A stretch of DNA of 64,000 bases from Chitinophaga parva (GTDB lineage Bacteria > Bacteroidota > Bacteroidia > Chitinophagales > Chitinophagaceae): NCBI RefSeq assembly GCF_003071345.1, contig NZ_QCYK01000003.1:434001-498000 (forward strand), written 5' to 3'. Below, one piece after another: positions 39,957 to 49,366 of this stretch. Each line of letters opens with the position of its first letter. Positions within the stretch are counted from its first letter, which is position 1. Under the pieces are notes generated by a model. That model made no database searches, was not told the DNA's origin, and worked only from the letters and a program-made list of their open reading frames with translations. Made by a program: the position numbers and the translations under genes.

Positions 39957-40703
39957 ATGAAAACGACTAACAACACCGTATTGATCACCGGCGGCAGCGC
40001 CGGCATTGGCCTGGCTATTGCCAAAACCCTTGCAGCGCAGGGCAACCATGTTATCATTACGGGCCGCAACAAAGAGCGTTTAGAGAACGCCGCTGCGCAG
40101 TTGAACAATGTAACCCCCATCGTGGCAGACGTGGCCAGCGCAGTGGCGGTGGATGCGCTGGTAAGCCGCATCAGCAAAGAGTTCCCGGCACTGAATGTAG
40201 TGATCAATAATGCAGGGGCGGCTCACTATTACCAGCTGGGCGCCAATGTGAGCGCCTTTGATAAGGCCGCGGAAGAGATCCACACCAACTACCTTTCCAT
40301 CCTGGCCCTCAATGAAAAGCTGCTGCCCCTGCTCAGCAAACAGGCGGAAGCGGCCATCGTGAATGTATCGTCCATCGTGGCTTTTGTACCCGCCCGCAAT
40401 ATCCCTACGTACGCTGCCAGCAAGGCCGCCCTGCATTCCTACACACAGATCCTGCGCTATGAACTGGCGCAGCAACAATCACCTGTAAAAGTATTTGAGC
40501 TCATGCCCCCGCTGGTGAACACCGACTTTTCGCAGGCCATTGGTGGTGCGAACGGTATCCCGCCACAGCAGGTGGCAGATGAGCTGGTGCAGGCCCTGGC
40601 AGAAGACCGTTTCGAGATCCATGTAGGCGGCACCGCACAGTTGTACCAGGCTTTCCTGCAGTCACCGTCAGACGCGCTCCAGTATATGAACCAGGCCCGT
40701 TAA
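39957..40703 (+). CDS. Short-chain dehydrogenase/reductase, DltE-like
   Basis: A 248-residue classical SDR. Rossmann motif TGGSAGIG (residues 11-18), NNAG at about 86, catalytic Ser in VNVSSIVAF, and the YAASK pair (Tyr/Lys) near residue 156. NADP preference is suggested by the basic residues ITGRNKERL after strand 2. Substrate unknown. It lies between tetR and the MFS gene, each with the same operator, so its product probably modifies a compound that the pump exports or that the repressor senses. Confidence 0.87.
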   Translation: MKTTNNTVLITGGSAGIGLAIAKTLAAQGNHVIITGRNKERLENAAAQLNNVTPIVADVASAVAVDALVSRISKEFPALNVVINNAGAAHYYQLGANVSAFDKAAEEIHTNYLSILALNEKLLPLLSKQAEAAIVNVSSIVAFVPARNIPTYAASKAALHSYTQILRYELAQQQSPVKVFELMPPLVNTDFSQAIGGANGIPPQQVADELVQALAEDRFEIHVGGTAQLYQAFLQSPSDALQYMNQAR

Positions 40704-40728
40704 GCGGCGCTTTTTAACGCTAAAAAAT

Positions 40729-40742
40729 ATACCGAACGGTAT
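40729..40742. promoter_or_regulatory. TetR operator overlapping the MFS start codon
   Basis: ATACCG-AA-CGGTAT (6-bp perfect arms). The last two bases are the A and T of the ATG at 40741. It lies 25 bp after the SDR stop, so bound repressor would block both initiation and read-through. Confidence 0.8.
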
Positions 40743-42279
40743 GAAAAGAACGGTGCTCCTGATCACCGTCATCTTCGCAGCAATGATGGAGCTGATCGAT
40801 TCCTCCATTGTAAACGTGGCGCTCTCGCATATGAGCGGTAACCTGGGCGCCACGCTGGAAGATGCTTCCTGGGTGATCACTTCTTATGCCATTGCCAACG
40901 TGATCATTATCCCTATCACCAGTTTCCTGGCCGCCAGGCTGGGACGGCGCAATTATTACATTGGCTCTGTAATGGCTTTCACTTTATGCTCTTTTCTATG
41001 CGGGCAGGCTACCAACATCTGGATGCTGGTCACTTTCCGCTTCCTGCAGGGCATTGGCGGCGGTGCGTTGCTCAGCGTATCGCAGGCCATCGTATTTGAA
41101 TTGTTTCCCAAAGAAAAACAGAACGTAGCCAGCGCCTTGTTTGGCATCGGGGTGTTCATCGGGCCTACCATCGGGCCCACGCTGGGCGGCTACATCACGG
41201 AGTATTATTCCTGGCCCTGGATCTTTTATATCAATGTGCCCCTGGGTATCATCGTGGCATCTTTATGCCTGTTGCTACTGCATGAGCCGCTTATCAAACC
41301 CAGGGTGGGAAAGGTAGACTGGTGGGGTATCCTGCTCCTGGCCATCGGCATCAGCTCCCTGCAAACGGTGCTGGAAAGAGGGGAAACGGAAGACTGGTTT
41401 TCCACGCCTTACATCACCTGGCTGAGCGTGATTGCGGGTTTTGCGCTCACCATTTTCGTGTGGTGGGAACTGCAGGTAGCGCATCCTGTGGTAAACCTGC
41501 GGGTATTGCGCAGCAAGAACCTGAGCATCGCCGCAGCGCTCACTTTTATCTCGGGCATCGGGTTATTCAGTTCTGTATTTCTCACGCCGGTGTTTGCACA
41601 GCGTTTGTTGGGATTTACGCCCACACAAACGGGATTGCTGCTGCTGCCGGGCGCAGTGCTGGCCATTTTGGGGCTCATGGTCTCCGCACGTTTGTTGCAA
41701 CGCGGCCTATCGCCCATGTATATGATCACGGCGGGCATTTTGTGCTTCGGGTATTTCAGTTGGGAAATGTCGCGGATAGACCTGGATGCCAGTGCAGACC
41801 TGCTCACTTTTACACTCATCTGGCGGGCCGTGGGACTGGCCATTATCACGGTGCCGCTTACCACCCTGGCCGTATCATCCCTGCCACCGGCGGAGATCCC
41901 GCAGGGGGCGGCATTGAACAATATGATGCGCCAGCTGGGTGGCTCCTTTGGCATTGCCATGGTGAACACTTACCTGGCCAACCGTACGGCCCAGCACCGG
42001 TTTGACCTGGTGAGCAACCTGGCCCTGGATAACCCGGCCACCCGGGCCCGGCTGGATGGTTACACGCATTACCTCATGGGCAGGGGCTTTAACGCCCCCG
42101 CCGCTAAACACGGGGCCCTGGGCCTGCTGGATGCGGTGATCGGCAGGCAATCTTCCATGCTCAGTTTCAATGACGCCTACCTGGCGGTGGGCAGTGTTTT
42201 CGTACTGGCGTTGCCGTTATTGCTGATGGCGCGCAGTGCCAAAAAAGGAAAGCCTGCGGTGATCGTATCAGACCACTAG
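40741..42279 (+). CDS. MFS drug-type exporter, DHA2 (EmrB/QacA) family
   Basis: A 512-residue inner-membrane transporter with 14 predicted helices. Helix 1 carries the DHA2 signature MMELIDSSIVNVALSHM. Motif A-like LAARLGRRNYYIG lies after helix 2, and motif C-like segment GVFIGPTIGPTLGGYI in helix 5. Start ATG 40741 keeps helix 1 whole; the next ATG would cut it. It would expel hydrophobic compounds using the proton gradient. It is the third gene of the TetR regulon and ends 11 bp from the convergent AraC gene. Confidence 0.92.
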   Translation: MKRTVLLITVIFAAMMELIDSSIVNVALSHMSGNLGATLEDASWVITSYAIANVIIIPITSFLAARLGRRNYYIGSVMAFTLCSFLCGQATNIWMLVTFRFLQGIGGGALLSVSQAIVFELFPKEKQNVASALFGIGVFIGPTIGPTLGGYITEYYSWPWIFYINVPLGIIVASLCLLLLHEPLIKPRVGKVDWWGILLLAIGISSLQTVLERGETEDWFSTPYITWLSVIAGFALTIFVWWELQVAHPVVNLRVLRSKNLSIAAALTFISGIGLFSSVFLTPVFAQRLLGFTPTQTGLLLLPGAVLAILGLMVSARLLQRGLSPMYMITAGILCFGYFSWEMSRIDLDASADLLTFTLIWRAVGLAIITVPLTTLAVSSLPPAEIPQGAALNNMMRQLGGSFGIAMVNTYLANRTAQHRFDLVSNLALDNPATRARLDGYTHYLMGRGFNAPAAKHGALGLLDAVIGRQSSMLSFNDAYLAVGSVFVLALPLLLMARSAKKGKPAVIVSDH

Positions 42280-42290
42280 GTACCCGGTCA

Positions 42291-43196
42291 TCAGGCTACG
42301 CGGAAGGCAGATGGGGTAGTGGCGGTTTGCTTTTTGAAGAAGTGGTTGAAGTGCGCGGGCTCCTCAAAGCCAAGGCTGTAGCTGATCTCGGAGATGTTCC
42401 AGTTGGTGTGCCGGAGCAGCGCCTTGGCTTCCGCGGCCAGCCTTTCCGCAATGTGGGTGGTAGTGGTTTTCCCCGTGGTATCGCGGATGGCGCGGTTCAG
42501 GTGATTCACGTGCACCGCCAACTGGTCTGCATAATCCTTCGCGGAGCGCAGGGCAATGCGTTGTCCCGGCGATTCGATGGGGAACTGTCTTTCCAGCAGT
42601 TCGGTGAATACGGAAGTGATGCGGGCATGCGCATTGGCGTGCTGGTACAGGGTTTCAGTAGGCTGCAGCTTATTGGCTGCGTGCACGATCTCCATCACGT
42701 AGTTGCGCAGCAGGTCGTACTTCATGGCATAGTCAGACCCTATTTCTGCCAGCATCTTTTCAAATATTTCGCCCGTTTGTGCATCCTGCGCAGGGTTCAG
42801 TATATACGCCGCTTTCCCGTTCGGCGCAAACATGGGCAGCTCATGCAGGCTGCCCTTTATTTTTTCCGTGAAGAAGGCTTCCCGGAAAATGCAGAAGTAC
42901 CCGCTGTTGTCTTCCGACAAGGCTTCTATAGTATAAGGCACGTGCGGGGTAAAGAACAACAGCGCACTGCCATTGATCTCCACACTTTTATCCGCATAAT
43001 GGAAAATGCTATGCCCCCTGAATAAACTGATCTTGTAAAATGAGCGCCGGCTGTATTTGGGCGGGGCGGGGCAGTTTGCAGTGCCCTTGGGTACGATCCG
43101 GAATACATTGAAATGCCCGATGTCCTGCTGGAGGTTGTCGGGCAGCCAGCTGAATTTATGTTGATAAAACTCCTCGAGTGTTTCTATACCTGCCAT
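42291..43196 (-). CDS. AraC-family transcriptional regulator
   Basis: A 301-residue regulator. The N-terminal part is a cupin-like sensing domain (HSIFHYADKSVEINGSALLFF, then the NSGYFCIFREAFFTEK block). The C-terminal AraC HTH has HVNHLNRAIRDTTGKTTTTHIAERL (first helix-turn-helix) and WNISEISYSLGFEEPAHFNHFFKKQ (second, with signature). It is divergent from the SusC/SusD genes, 412 bp apart. It could control them or the convergent MFS gene; neither is shown by the sequence. Confidence 0.87.
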   Translation of the reverse strand: MAGIETLEEFYQHKFSWLPDNLQQDIGHFNVFRIVPKGTANCPAPPKYSRRSFYKISLFRGHSIFHYADKSVEINGSALLFFTPHVPYTIEALSEDNSGYFCIFREAFFTEKIKGSLHELPMFAPNGKAAYILNPAQDAQTGEIFEKMLAEIGSDYAMKYDLLRNYVMEIVHAANKLQPTETLYQHANAHARITSVFTELLERQFPIESPGQRIALRSAKDYADQLAVHVNHLNRAIRDTTGKTTTTHIAERLAAEAKALLRHTNWNISEISYSLGFEEPAHFNHFFKKQTATTPSAFRVA

Positions 43197-43212
43197 ACCT
43201 GTAAAAATACAA

Positions 43213-43248
43213 AAATGAATGGAGCCACCGGCCAGCCTCCGTTCATTT
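43213..43248. other. 12-bp hairpin upstream of the AraC gene
   Basis: AAATGAATGGAG (43213-43224) / CTCCGTTCATTT (43237-43248), one T:G pair, 12-base loop. It sits in the leader of the AraC gene (ATG 43196). Confidence 0.4.
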
Positions 43249-43311
43249 ATGTACGATTTTTGCTATCAAATTGAATACGACTGCTGCAAGACGGGATGGA
43301 AAATAATTTAG

Positions 43312-43351
43312 TCTACAGATTTTGTAGATTAATTACTTCCCCCTAATTTTG
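43312..43351 (+). promoter_or_regulatory. SusC promoter with inverted repeat
   Basis: Exact Bacteroidota promoter: TTTG (43321-43324), 19-bp spacer, TAATTTTG (43344-43351). A dyad TCTACA-GATTT-TGTAGA (43312-43328) overlaps the -33, an activator or repressor site. The transcript would have a leader of about 250 bases before the SusC ATG. Confidence 0.8.
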
Positions 43352-43608
43352 CCTCCGCAACCAGAAAAACCGGTTCACGATATTTAGTATTTATAGATCA
43401 ACAAAACGCTTATGTAAGAAACCGGGGATCTGATCAACCGGCTGTACAAGAAACAGGGATCAACATGTGTGAGGCCAGGCGGAAACGCCGGACCAACCGC
43501 TATTTTCATGCAACTAACCAAACAGATCGCTTTATTACCAGGCTGGCATTTGTAAGGAAAACCGTCCTTTCCGAAACGCTATTTTTTTTACCGCTTATTG
43601 GAACAATT
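43352..43608 (+). other. Long leader of the SusC gene
   Basis: About 250 bases between promoter and start codon. The only clear structure I see is a small GGCG-GAAA-CGCC hairpin near 43480. No known riboswitch signature was recognised. An in-frame stretch upstream of ATG 43609 does not look like protein. Confidence 0.35.
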
Positions 43609-46600
43609 ATGCTAAGAACGCTACTGAGTGTCATGCTTGTATTTTGCTGCGGCATTGTGCTGGCGCAAGATCGTTACATCATTCACGGCCAGGTGCGCGC
43701 CGCGGAAAACGGGGAGCCGCTGCCCGGTGCATCCGTTACAGTGAATAAATCGCCCCACGGTGTATTCACCGATGAGAACGGCCGCTTTTCCATACCGGTA
43801 GCCAGTCTTACCGGCACCGTGTCCGTGAGCTACGTGGGCCGAGAAGCTGCGGAGGTCCCGCTGAAAGGCGATACTTCCATCACCATTAACCTGAAAGCTT
43901 CCAACAAACAACTGGATGAAGTGGTGGCCGTAGCTTATGCCACGGTAAAGAAATCCGCATTCCCCGGCTCTGTATCCAGCATACAGGCGGACAAGATCGA
44001 GAACCGGCAAACCTCCAACATCACTAATGCCCTGCAAGGCCTGGTGGCAGGGGTGCAAACGGAATCGGCCAGCGGCCAGCCGGGCAATGCATCCGATATC
44101 CGCATCCGCGGCGTGGGCTCTGTGAATGCATCCAGTGCCCCCCTGTTTGTACTGGACGGGGCACCTTACTATGGTGATATCAATGCTATCAACCCCGCCG
44201 ATGTACAATCCATCACGGTGCTGAAAGACGCTACCGCGGCTAACCTGTATGGCGCCAGCGCGGCCAATGGCGTGATCGTGATCACCACCAAACAAGGTAA
44301 GAAAAGCGACAACGTAGCGGTGACCGCCACCGTGAACCAGGGCTGGAGCAGCCGCGCCGTAAAGGACTACGCCCAGCTCAATACCCAGCAATATTTTGAA
44401 CTGACATGGGAAGCGATACGCAATAACCAGATGGATAACGGCCTCTCTGCGGATGCTGCCGCCGTGAAGGCCAGCGAATTGCTCACCAGCAACCAATACC
44501 TGAACATCAATCCCTATGGCCCCGGTTTTCCCCAGCCGGTAGGTACAGACGGGAAGCTGGTACCGGGCGCAAAGCTGCTCTGGAACGATAACTGGGAGAA
44601 TGCCATGCATCAAAATGCGGGCTATACCCAGGCCCAGCTGAGCCTCAGCGGCGGAAACGATAAAGGCAATTACTACATCAGCGGCGGCTACCTGGATAAC
44701 CAGGGGCTGTACCTGAAGTCCGGCTTTAAACGCTACAGCATCCGCAGTAATGTGAACCTGCAGGCACGCAAGTGGCTGCGCGTAGGGCTGGATTTCAATG
44801 CCTCGAGCACCACGCAGGATGCACCACCGTCCACGGATTCCCAGACCGGCAACGTGGTGAACTTTGGACGCAGTATCCCTGGTTTTTATCCCATTTACCA
44901 GCGCAATGCTGATGGCACTTTCATCCTCGATGACAAGGGACAGCAGCAGTTCGACTTTGGTACCTACCGCCCGTCCGCAGCCTTGGCCAATGAGAACCTG
45001 GTGGGCAGCATTCCGTTGGACAGATATCGCCTCACGCGTGAGAACGCCTCTGCCCGCACCTTTGCGGAAGCCACGCTGTACAAAGATTTGAAGTTCAAGA
45101 CCAGCTACAATGTAGATTACATCAGCAGCAATGGGCTTACGTATTACAACTCGCAATATGGAGACTACGCGTCTATAGGCGGCCTGGTGGACAAGAGCAG
45201 CAGCCGTACCGTGTCTTACACGTGGAACAATATCCTTACGTATGACCATGACTTCACCGGCGGCCATCACTTGAACCTGCTGGCAGGGCATGAGTATTAC
45301 AGCTTCAATTACACCAATCTTTCCGGTGAGCGCCAGAACTTTTCTTACCCCGGCTTTTACGAACCGGTGGCGGCTTCTGTGCTCAACAGCTTTACCGGCC
45401 AGAGCGATGTGTACAATAAACTGAGCTTCTTTGGCCAGGGACAATACTCTTTCCGCAACAAGTATTATTTCACGGCTTCCCTGCGAAGTGACGCTTCTTC
45501 CCGCTTTTCGCCACAGGAGCGCTGGGGTACTTTCTATTCTGTAGGTGCATCCTGGCACATGGCGGATGAGCCCTGGCTGAGCAATGTGACCTGGATCAAT
45601 GCACTGACGCCTAAAGTGAGCTATGGTGCCTCCGGCAATGATAACCTGACGGATAATGGTTCCCCGAACTACTATGCATACCAGGCATTGTACGCCATTA
45701 CGCCCAATCAAAGCGCGGGCGGCGCTACCACGCTGCGTTTGGCCACGCCTAATTTGAAATGGGAAAGCAATATCAGCACCAACGTGGCGGTGGACTTTGC
45801 CTTCTTCAAGAACCGGCTGAGTGGTACCATCGGGTTCTATAACCGCCAGAGTAAAGACCTGCTGTTTCCCAAGCCGCTTACGCCTTCTACGGGTTTTTCC
45901 ACCATCTATGCAAACATTGGCAGCCTGCGCAACCGGGGCTGGGAGTTTGAGTTCAATGTGATCCCCGTGAGCACAAAGGACTTCCGCTGGAACCTGGCGG
46001 TGAACGGTACTTTCAATAAGAACAAGATCACGTCCCTGCCGCAAAATGAAATCATTTCCGGCACCAAGAAGCTGATGGTAGGTAAGTCCATTTATGAATT
46101 TTACATCCGCCAGTGGGCCGGTGTGGACCCGAAGAACGGGGACCCGCTCTGGTACACTACGGATGCTGCTACCGGCGCTAAAACAACGACCAACCTTTAT
46201 AAAAATGCAGGCCTGTATTACTCCGGCTCTTCCCTGCCGGATGTATACGGCGGCATTACCAACACCTTTGACTACAAAGGCTTTGAGCTTAGCTTCATGG
46301 TGTCTTACAGCCTGGGTGGCAAGGTGCTGGACGGGGATTACCTGGCCCTCATGAACAACGGCAATTCCTTTGGCCACAGCTGGAGCACCGAGATCCTGGA
46401 CCGCTGGACACCGGAACATACCAACACGGATGTGCCCCGCCTCAGCACCATTACCCAGGGCGCATGGAACCAAACCTCCACCCGCTTCCTGTACAGCGCC
46501 AGTTATGCCCGCCTGAAATACGCCACCCTGGCGTATAACCTGCCCAAGGCATGGATGCAGCGCGCCAATCTTACGAACCTGAAAGTGTATGTGACCGGTG

Positions 46601-46722
46601 AGAACCTGCTCACGTTCTATGGCCACAAAGGCATGGATCCTGAGCAGTCCATTGACGGTACCACCTTCTATCAATACCCAACCCTGCGCACCTTGTCCGT
46701 GGGCCTGCAGTTAGGTTTTTAA
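43609..46722 (+). CDS. SusC/RagA-family TonB-linked outer-membrane protein
   Basis: A 1037-residue receptor. Signal peptide (cut near IVLAQ), then a carboxypeptidase-like domain (IHGQVRAAENGEPLPGASVTVNKSPHGVFTDENGRFSI). The TonB-box region LDEVVAVAYATVKKS is followed by a plug with the SusC signature SITVLKDATAANLYGASAAN, then a barrel ending in TLSVGLQLGF. It imports oligomers with its SusD partner (18 bp downstream). No glycoside hydrolase is adjacent, so the substrate (glycan or peptide) cannot be inferred. Start ATG 43609. Confidence 0.95.
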   Translation: MLRTLLSVMLVFCCGIVLAQDRYIIHGQVRAAENGEPLPGASVTVNKSPHGVFTDENGRFSIPVASLTGTVSVSYVGREAAEVPLKGDTSITINLKASNKQLDEVVAVAYATVKKSAFPGSVSSIQADKIENRQTSNITNALQGLVAGVQTESASGQPGNASDIRIRGVGSVNASSAPLFVLDGAPYYGDINAINPADVQSITVLKDATAANLYGASAANGVIVITTKQGKKSDNVAVTATVNQGWSSRAVKDYAQLNTQQYFELTWEAIRNNQMDNGLSADAAAVKASELLTSNQYLNINPYGPGFPQPVGTDGKLVPGAKLLWNDNWENAMHQNAGYTQAQLSLSGGNDKGNYYISGGYLDNQGLYLKSGFKRYSIRSNVNLQARKWLRVGLDFNASSTTQDAPPSTDSQTGNVVNFGRSIPGFYPIYQRNADGTFILDDKGQQQFDFGTYRPSAALANENLVGSIPLDRYRLTRENASARTFAEATLYKDLKFKTSYNVDYISSNGLTYYNSQYGDYASIGGLVDKSSSRTVSYTWNNILTYDHDFTGGHHLNLLAGHEYYSFNYTNLSGERQNFSYPGFYEPVAASVLNSFTGQSDVYNKLSFFGQGQYSFRNKYYFTASLRSDASSRFSPQERWGTFYSVGASWHMADEPWLSNVTWINALTPKVSYGASGNDNLTDNGSPNYYAYQALYAITPNQSAGGATTLRLATPNLKWESNISTNVAVDFAFFKNRLSGTIGFYNRQSKDLLFPKPLTPSTGFSTIYANIGSLRNRGWEFEFNVIPVSTKDFRWNLAVNGTFNKNKITSLPQNEIISGTKKLMVGKSIYEFYIRQWAGVDPKNGDPLWYTTDAATGAKTTTNLYKNAGLYYSGSSLPDVYGGITNTFDYKGFELSFMVSYSLGGKVLDGDYLALMNNGNSFGHSWSTEILDRWTPEHTNTDVPRLSTITQGAWNQTSTRFLYSASYARLKYATLAYNLPKAWMQRANLTNLKVYVTGENLLTFYGHKGMDPEQSIDGTTFYQYPTLRTLSVGLQLGF

Positions 46723-46740
46723 TGTTCATGTTTAATTGTA

Positions 46741-48252
46741 ATGACGATGAAAAAAATTGCCACTTCTTTATACATCGCGGCGGCCATGCTGCTACTGCCA
46801 GCCTGCAGCAAGCAACTGAATACGGCGCCCTCTGATGCCGTGACCGGCGACCAGCTGTATGGCACGGTGAATGCACTGGGCACCATTTACGAAGGTACCT
46901 GGGCTGCTATGATGGACAGCTACTGGGGTGATATTTTCGGGAATCCCGGCTTCAGGACCATTGGCCTGGTGAGTGATGCCATGGGCGATGACGCAGCCCT
47001 CATTCCCAATAAATACGGCTACCGCGATGCCTATCCTTTCACCGAGATCAATGACAAGACCAGGAGCCGCGTGGCCGCCATCTGGGCCACCGTATACAAG
47101 GTGGTCAACAATATGAACATCATCCTGGCGCATGCAGATGCCGCACAAGGGGATGCCGCCAGCCGCAATGTGCTGAAAGGCCAGGCGATGGCGCTGCGGG
47201 CAGACATGTACCTTACGCTGGCTTCTTTCTACCAGTTCTCTTACCTGAAAGACTCCACTGCCAAGGCGGTGCCCATTTACACCCAGCCCGCCAGCGATAC
47301 TACACAAGGCAGGCCCAGGGCCACTTTGAAGGAGATCTACGCCCAGGTGTTTGCCGATCTTACGCAGGCGGAAACCCTGCTGCAGGGCTACAGCCGCCCT
47401 TCCAAATACAAGATAGATGTGAACGTGGTGAATGGCCTGCTGGCCCGTGCCTACCTGAACACCGGCCGCTGGGCACAGGCAGCAGCAGCAGCCGTAAAAG
47501 CGCGTGATGGTTACTCGTTCATGTCTGCCTCCGACTATGCAAAAGGGTTTAACGACATCAATAATTCAGAATGGATCTGGGGTGAGCCGGAAACCACCGT
47601 GCAGCGTACCGGCAGTGATGCATTCCACTTCCTGGATGTAACCAACGATGGATCTTACTATTACAGCTTCATGGCAGATCCGTTCTTTATGCAGCTCTTT
47701 GATGACGGGGATTACCGCAAGGCCCTGTTTTCCTGGGATGCAGATGCAGGCCGTGAAGGTTATTTGCAGTACAGGAAATTCCTTTTCCGCGGTGACCTTA
47801 CCGCAGACCTGGTGCTCATGCGCTCCGCAGAGGAATACCTGATCGAAGCAGAAGGCAATGCCCGCGCAGGCAATACCGGGGCGGCCGTTACCGCTCTCAA
47901 TACCCTGAAGGCCGCCCGCAATGCCAAAGCCTACGATCCCGCCGGTAAAACCCCGCAGGACCTCATTGACGCCATCCTGGTTGAACGCCGCAAGGAGCTG
48001 TTTGGAGAAGGCTTTGCACTGGCAGATATTATCCGCAACCAGCTTTCCGTAGTGCGCAAACCTTATGTGGATGGCCAGGGCCATGATATCCTGGTGACCA
48101 TTGTACAGGACGGCGTGTCCAAGCAGGTACCCGCCCGCTACCATACGGTGCGCAACTTCCCGGACAAGTCTGCCTTCGTGGCCAACAGCCCGTACTATAT
48201 TTTCTCCATCCCATTGGTAGAAGAACAGAACAATCCCAACCTCTACAAGTAG
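46741..48252 (+). CDS. SusD/RagB-family nutrient-binding lipoprotein
   Basis: A 503-residue outer-membrane lipoprotein. Signal with lipobox MLLLPAC (Cys near residue 22). A SusD N-domain (LNTAPSDAVTGDQLY) with helical repeats follows, then the C-terminal RagB/SusD domain with LNTLKAARNAKAYDPAGKTPQDLIDAILVERRKELFGEG, a signature of the family, and PNLYK at the end. It forms the lid of the SusC channel. It starts 18 bp after SusC and is the last gene of the pair. ATG 46747 is an equally good start. Confidence 0.95.
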   Translation: MTMKKIATSLYIAAAMLLLPACSKQLNTAPSDAVTGDQLYGTVNALGTIYEGTWAAMMDSYWGDIFGNPGFRTIGLVSDAMGDDAALIPNKYGYRDAYPFTEINDKTRSRVAAIWATVYKVVNNMNIILAHADAAQGDAASRNVLKGQAMALRADMYLTLASFYQFSYLKDSTAKAVPIYTQPASDTTQGRPRATLKEIYAQVFADLTQAETLLQGYSRPSKYKIDVNVVNGLLARAYLNTGRWAQAAAAAVKARDGYSFMSASDYAKGFNDINNSEWIWGEPETTVQRTGSDAFHFLDVTNDGSYYYSFMADPFFMQLFDDGDYRKALFSWDADAGREGYLQYRKFLFRGDLTADLVLMRSAEEYLIEAEGNARAGNTGAAVTALNTLKAARNAKAYDPAGKTPQDLIDAILVERRKELFGEGFALADIIRNQLSVVRKPYVDGQGHDILVTIVQDGVSKQVPARYHTVRNFPDKSAFVANSPYYIFSIPLVEEQNNPNLYK

Positions 48253-48382
48253 GCAGTTACACATGTTGATAGTAAGGGCGTGGTCGCAATGGCGGCTGCG
48301 CCCTTCACGTTTGCAGGCCCGGCCCACCAGGTGCCGCCGGCCGTGCATGCCCCCCGGAGAATTATTTTCGTACCTTTCCCGC

Positions 48383-49282
48383 ATGGAAGAAACCTTCTCC
48401 CACAGCTTTGAACAGGGCACCCGCACCGGTACCATCTGGCAGTGCGACGACATCCGCCTGGGCCACTCGCTGACGGTGATGAACACCCTTTGCACCCTGC
48501 CCGGCCACGCGGATAACGACGTGGTGCGCATGCACTTTGGGATGCGCGGAGATTATGCATTCCACTATGAACAGTTAGGCCGCAGTTTTGACCTGGTGGG
48601 CAGCCACCACAACATCATGTATTCAAACGGGTTTGATATCCAGGTGACCAATAAAACCCTGGAAGTGGAAACCTTTGGCGTGCAATTTCCCAAAGCGCTT
48701 TTCCTGCAGTTTACCCAAACAGCCAGCCCGGCGTTGCAACGCTTTGCGGAAAAAGTGATGCAGGGGCAAAACGTATTGCTCAGTGAGCATTGGGGCAGCA
48801 TAGACAGTAATATCCAGCAGGTGATCCAGCAGATCCTGCATTGCAAATACAATGGGGAATTGAAGAAACTATTCCTGTTATCCAAGAGCATCGAGTTATT
48901 GGTATTGTGTGCAGCTGCCTGCGAAGCGGCCAGCTACCGCCAGGAGCACTTCCTGAAAACGGCTACAGACAAGGAGAAGATCATTGCCGTGCGGGACCTC
49001 ATCAACCAGCGCCTCAGTGATCCGCCAAACTTGTCGGAGATTGCCAAAACGGTGGGGCTGAATGAATACAAACTGAAACGTGGCTTTAAGGAAACCTTTA
49101 ACCATACCGTGTTTGGCTACCTCACCGACCAGCGCCTGCAACTGGCGCACCAATACCTCCGCGATACACAGAAAACCGCCGCGGAGATATCCTTTGAACT
49201 GGGCTATACTTCGCCCCAGCACTTTAACAACGCTTTTAAAAAGAAATTCGGCACCACTCCGGCAGCCGTGAAGCAGGGCTGA
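48383..49282 (+). CDS. AraC-family transcriptional regulator
   Basis: A 299-residue regulator. An N-terminal sensing region of about 200 residues without a clear named fold (NTLCTLPGHADNDVVRMHFG) is followed by the AraC-type HTH: NLSEIAKTVGLNEYKLKRGFKE (first HTH) and TAAEISFELGYTSPQHFNNAFKKKFG (second HTH with signature). I start at ATG 48383; the longer frame upstream has the wrong composition. It lies 130 bp after SusD on the same strand and could be a second controller of that locus, or act elsewhere. Confidence 0.87.
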   Translation: MEETFSHSFEQGTRTGTIWQCDDIRLGHSLTVMNTLCTLPGHADNDVVRMHFGMRGDYAFHYEQLGRSFDLVGSHHNIMYSNGFDIQVTNKTLEVETFGVQFPKALFLQFTQTASPALQRFAEKVMQGQNVLLSEHWGSIDSNIQQVIQQILHCKYNGELKKLFLLSKSIELLVLCAAACEAASYRQEHFLKTATDKEKIIAVRDLINQRLSDPPNLSEIAKTVGLNEYKLKRGFKETFNHTVFGYLTDQRLQLAHQYLRDTQKTAAEISFELGYTSPQHFNNAFKKKFGTTPAAVKQG

Positions 49283-49366
49283 TGCTCCGTTTTTTGTTAG
49301 TTATAATCCGGTATTTGCAATGCCTTGCGCCGGCAAGGGGCTAATATTGCATAAAACAAATCAACA

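Noticed and set aside
43465-43608. 48-codon extension of SusC
   Set aside because: No signal-peptide character and lies in the transcript leader; ATG 43609 starts a normal signal peptide.
43621-46674. 1017-codon open frame on the minus strand
   Set aside because: Antisense to SusC, no recognisable protein features; codon-bias shadow.
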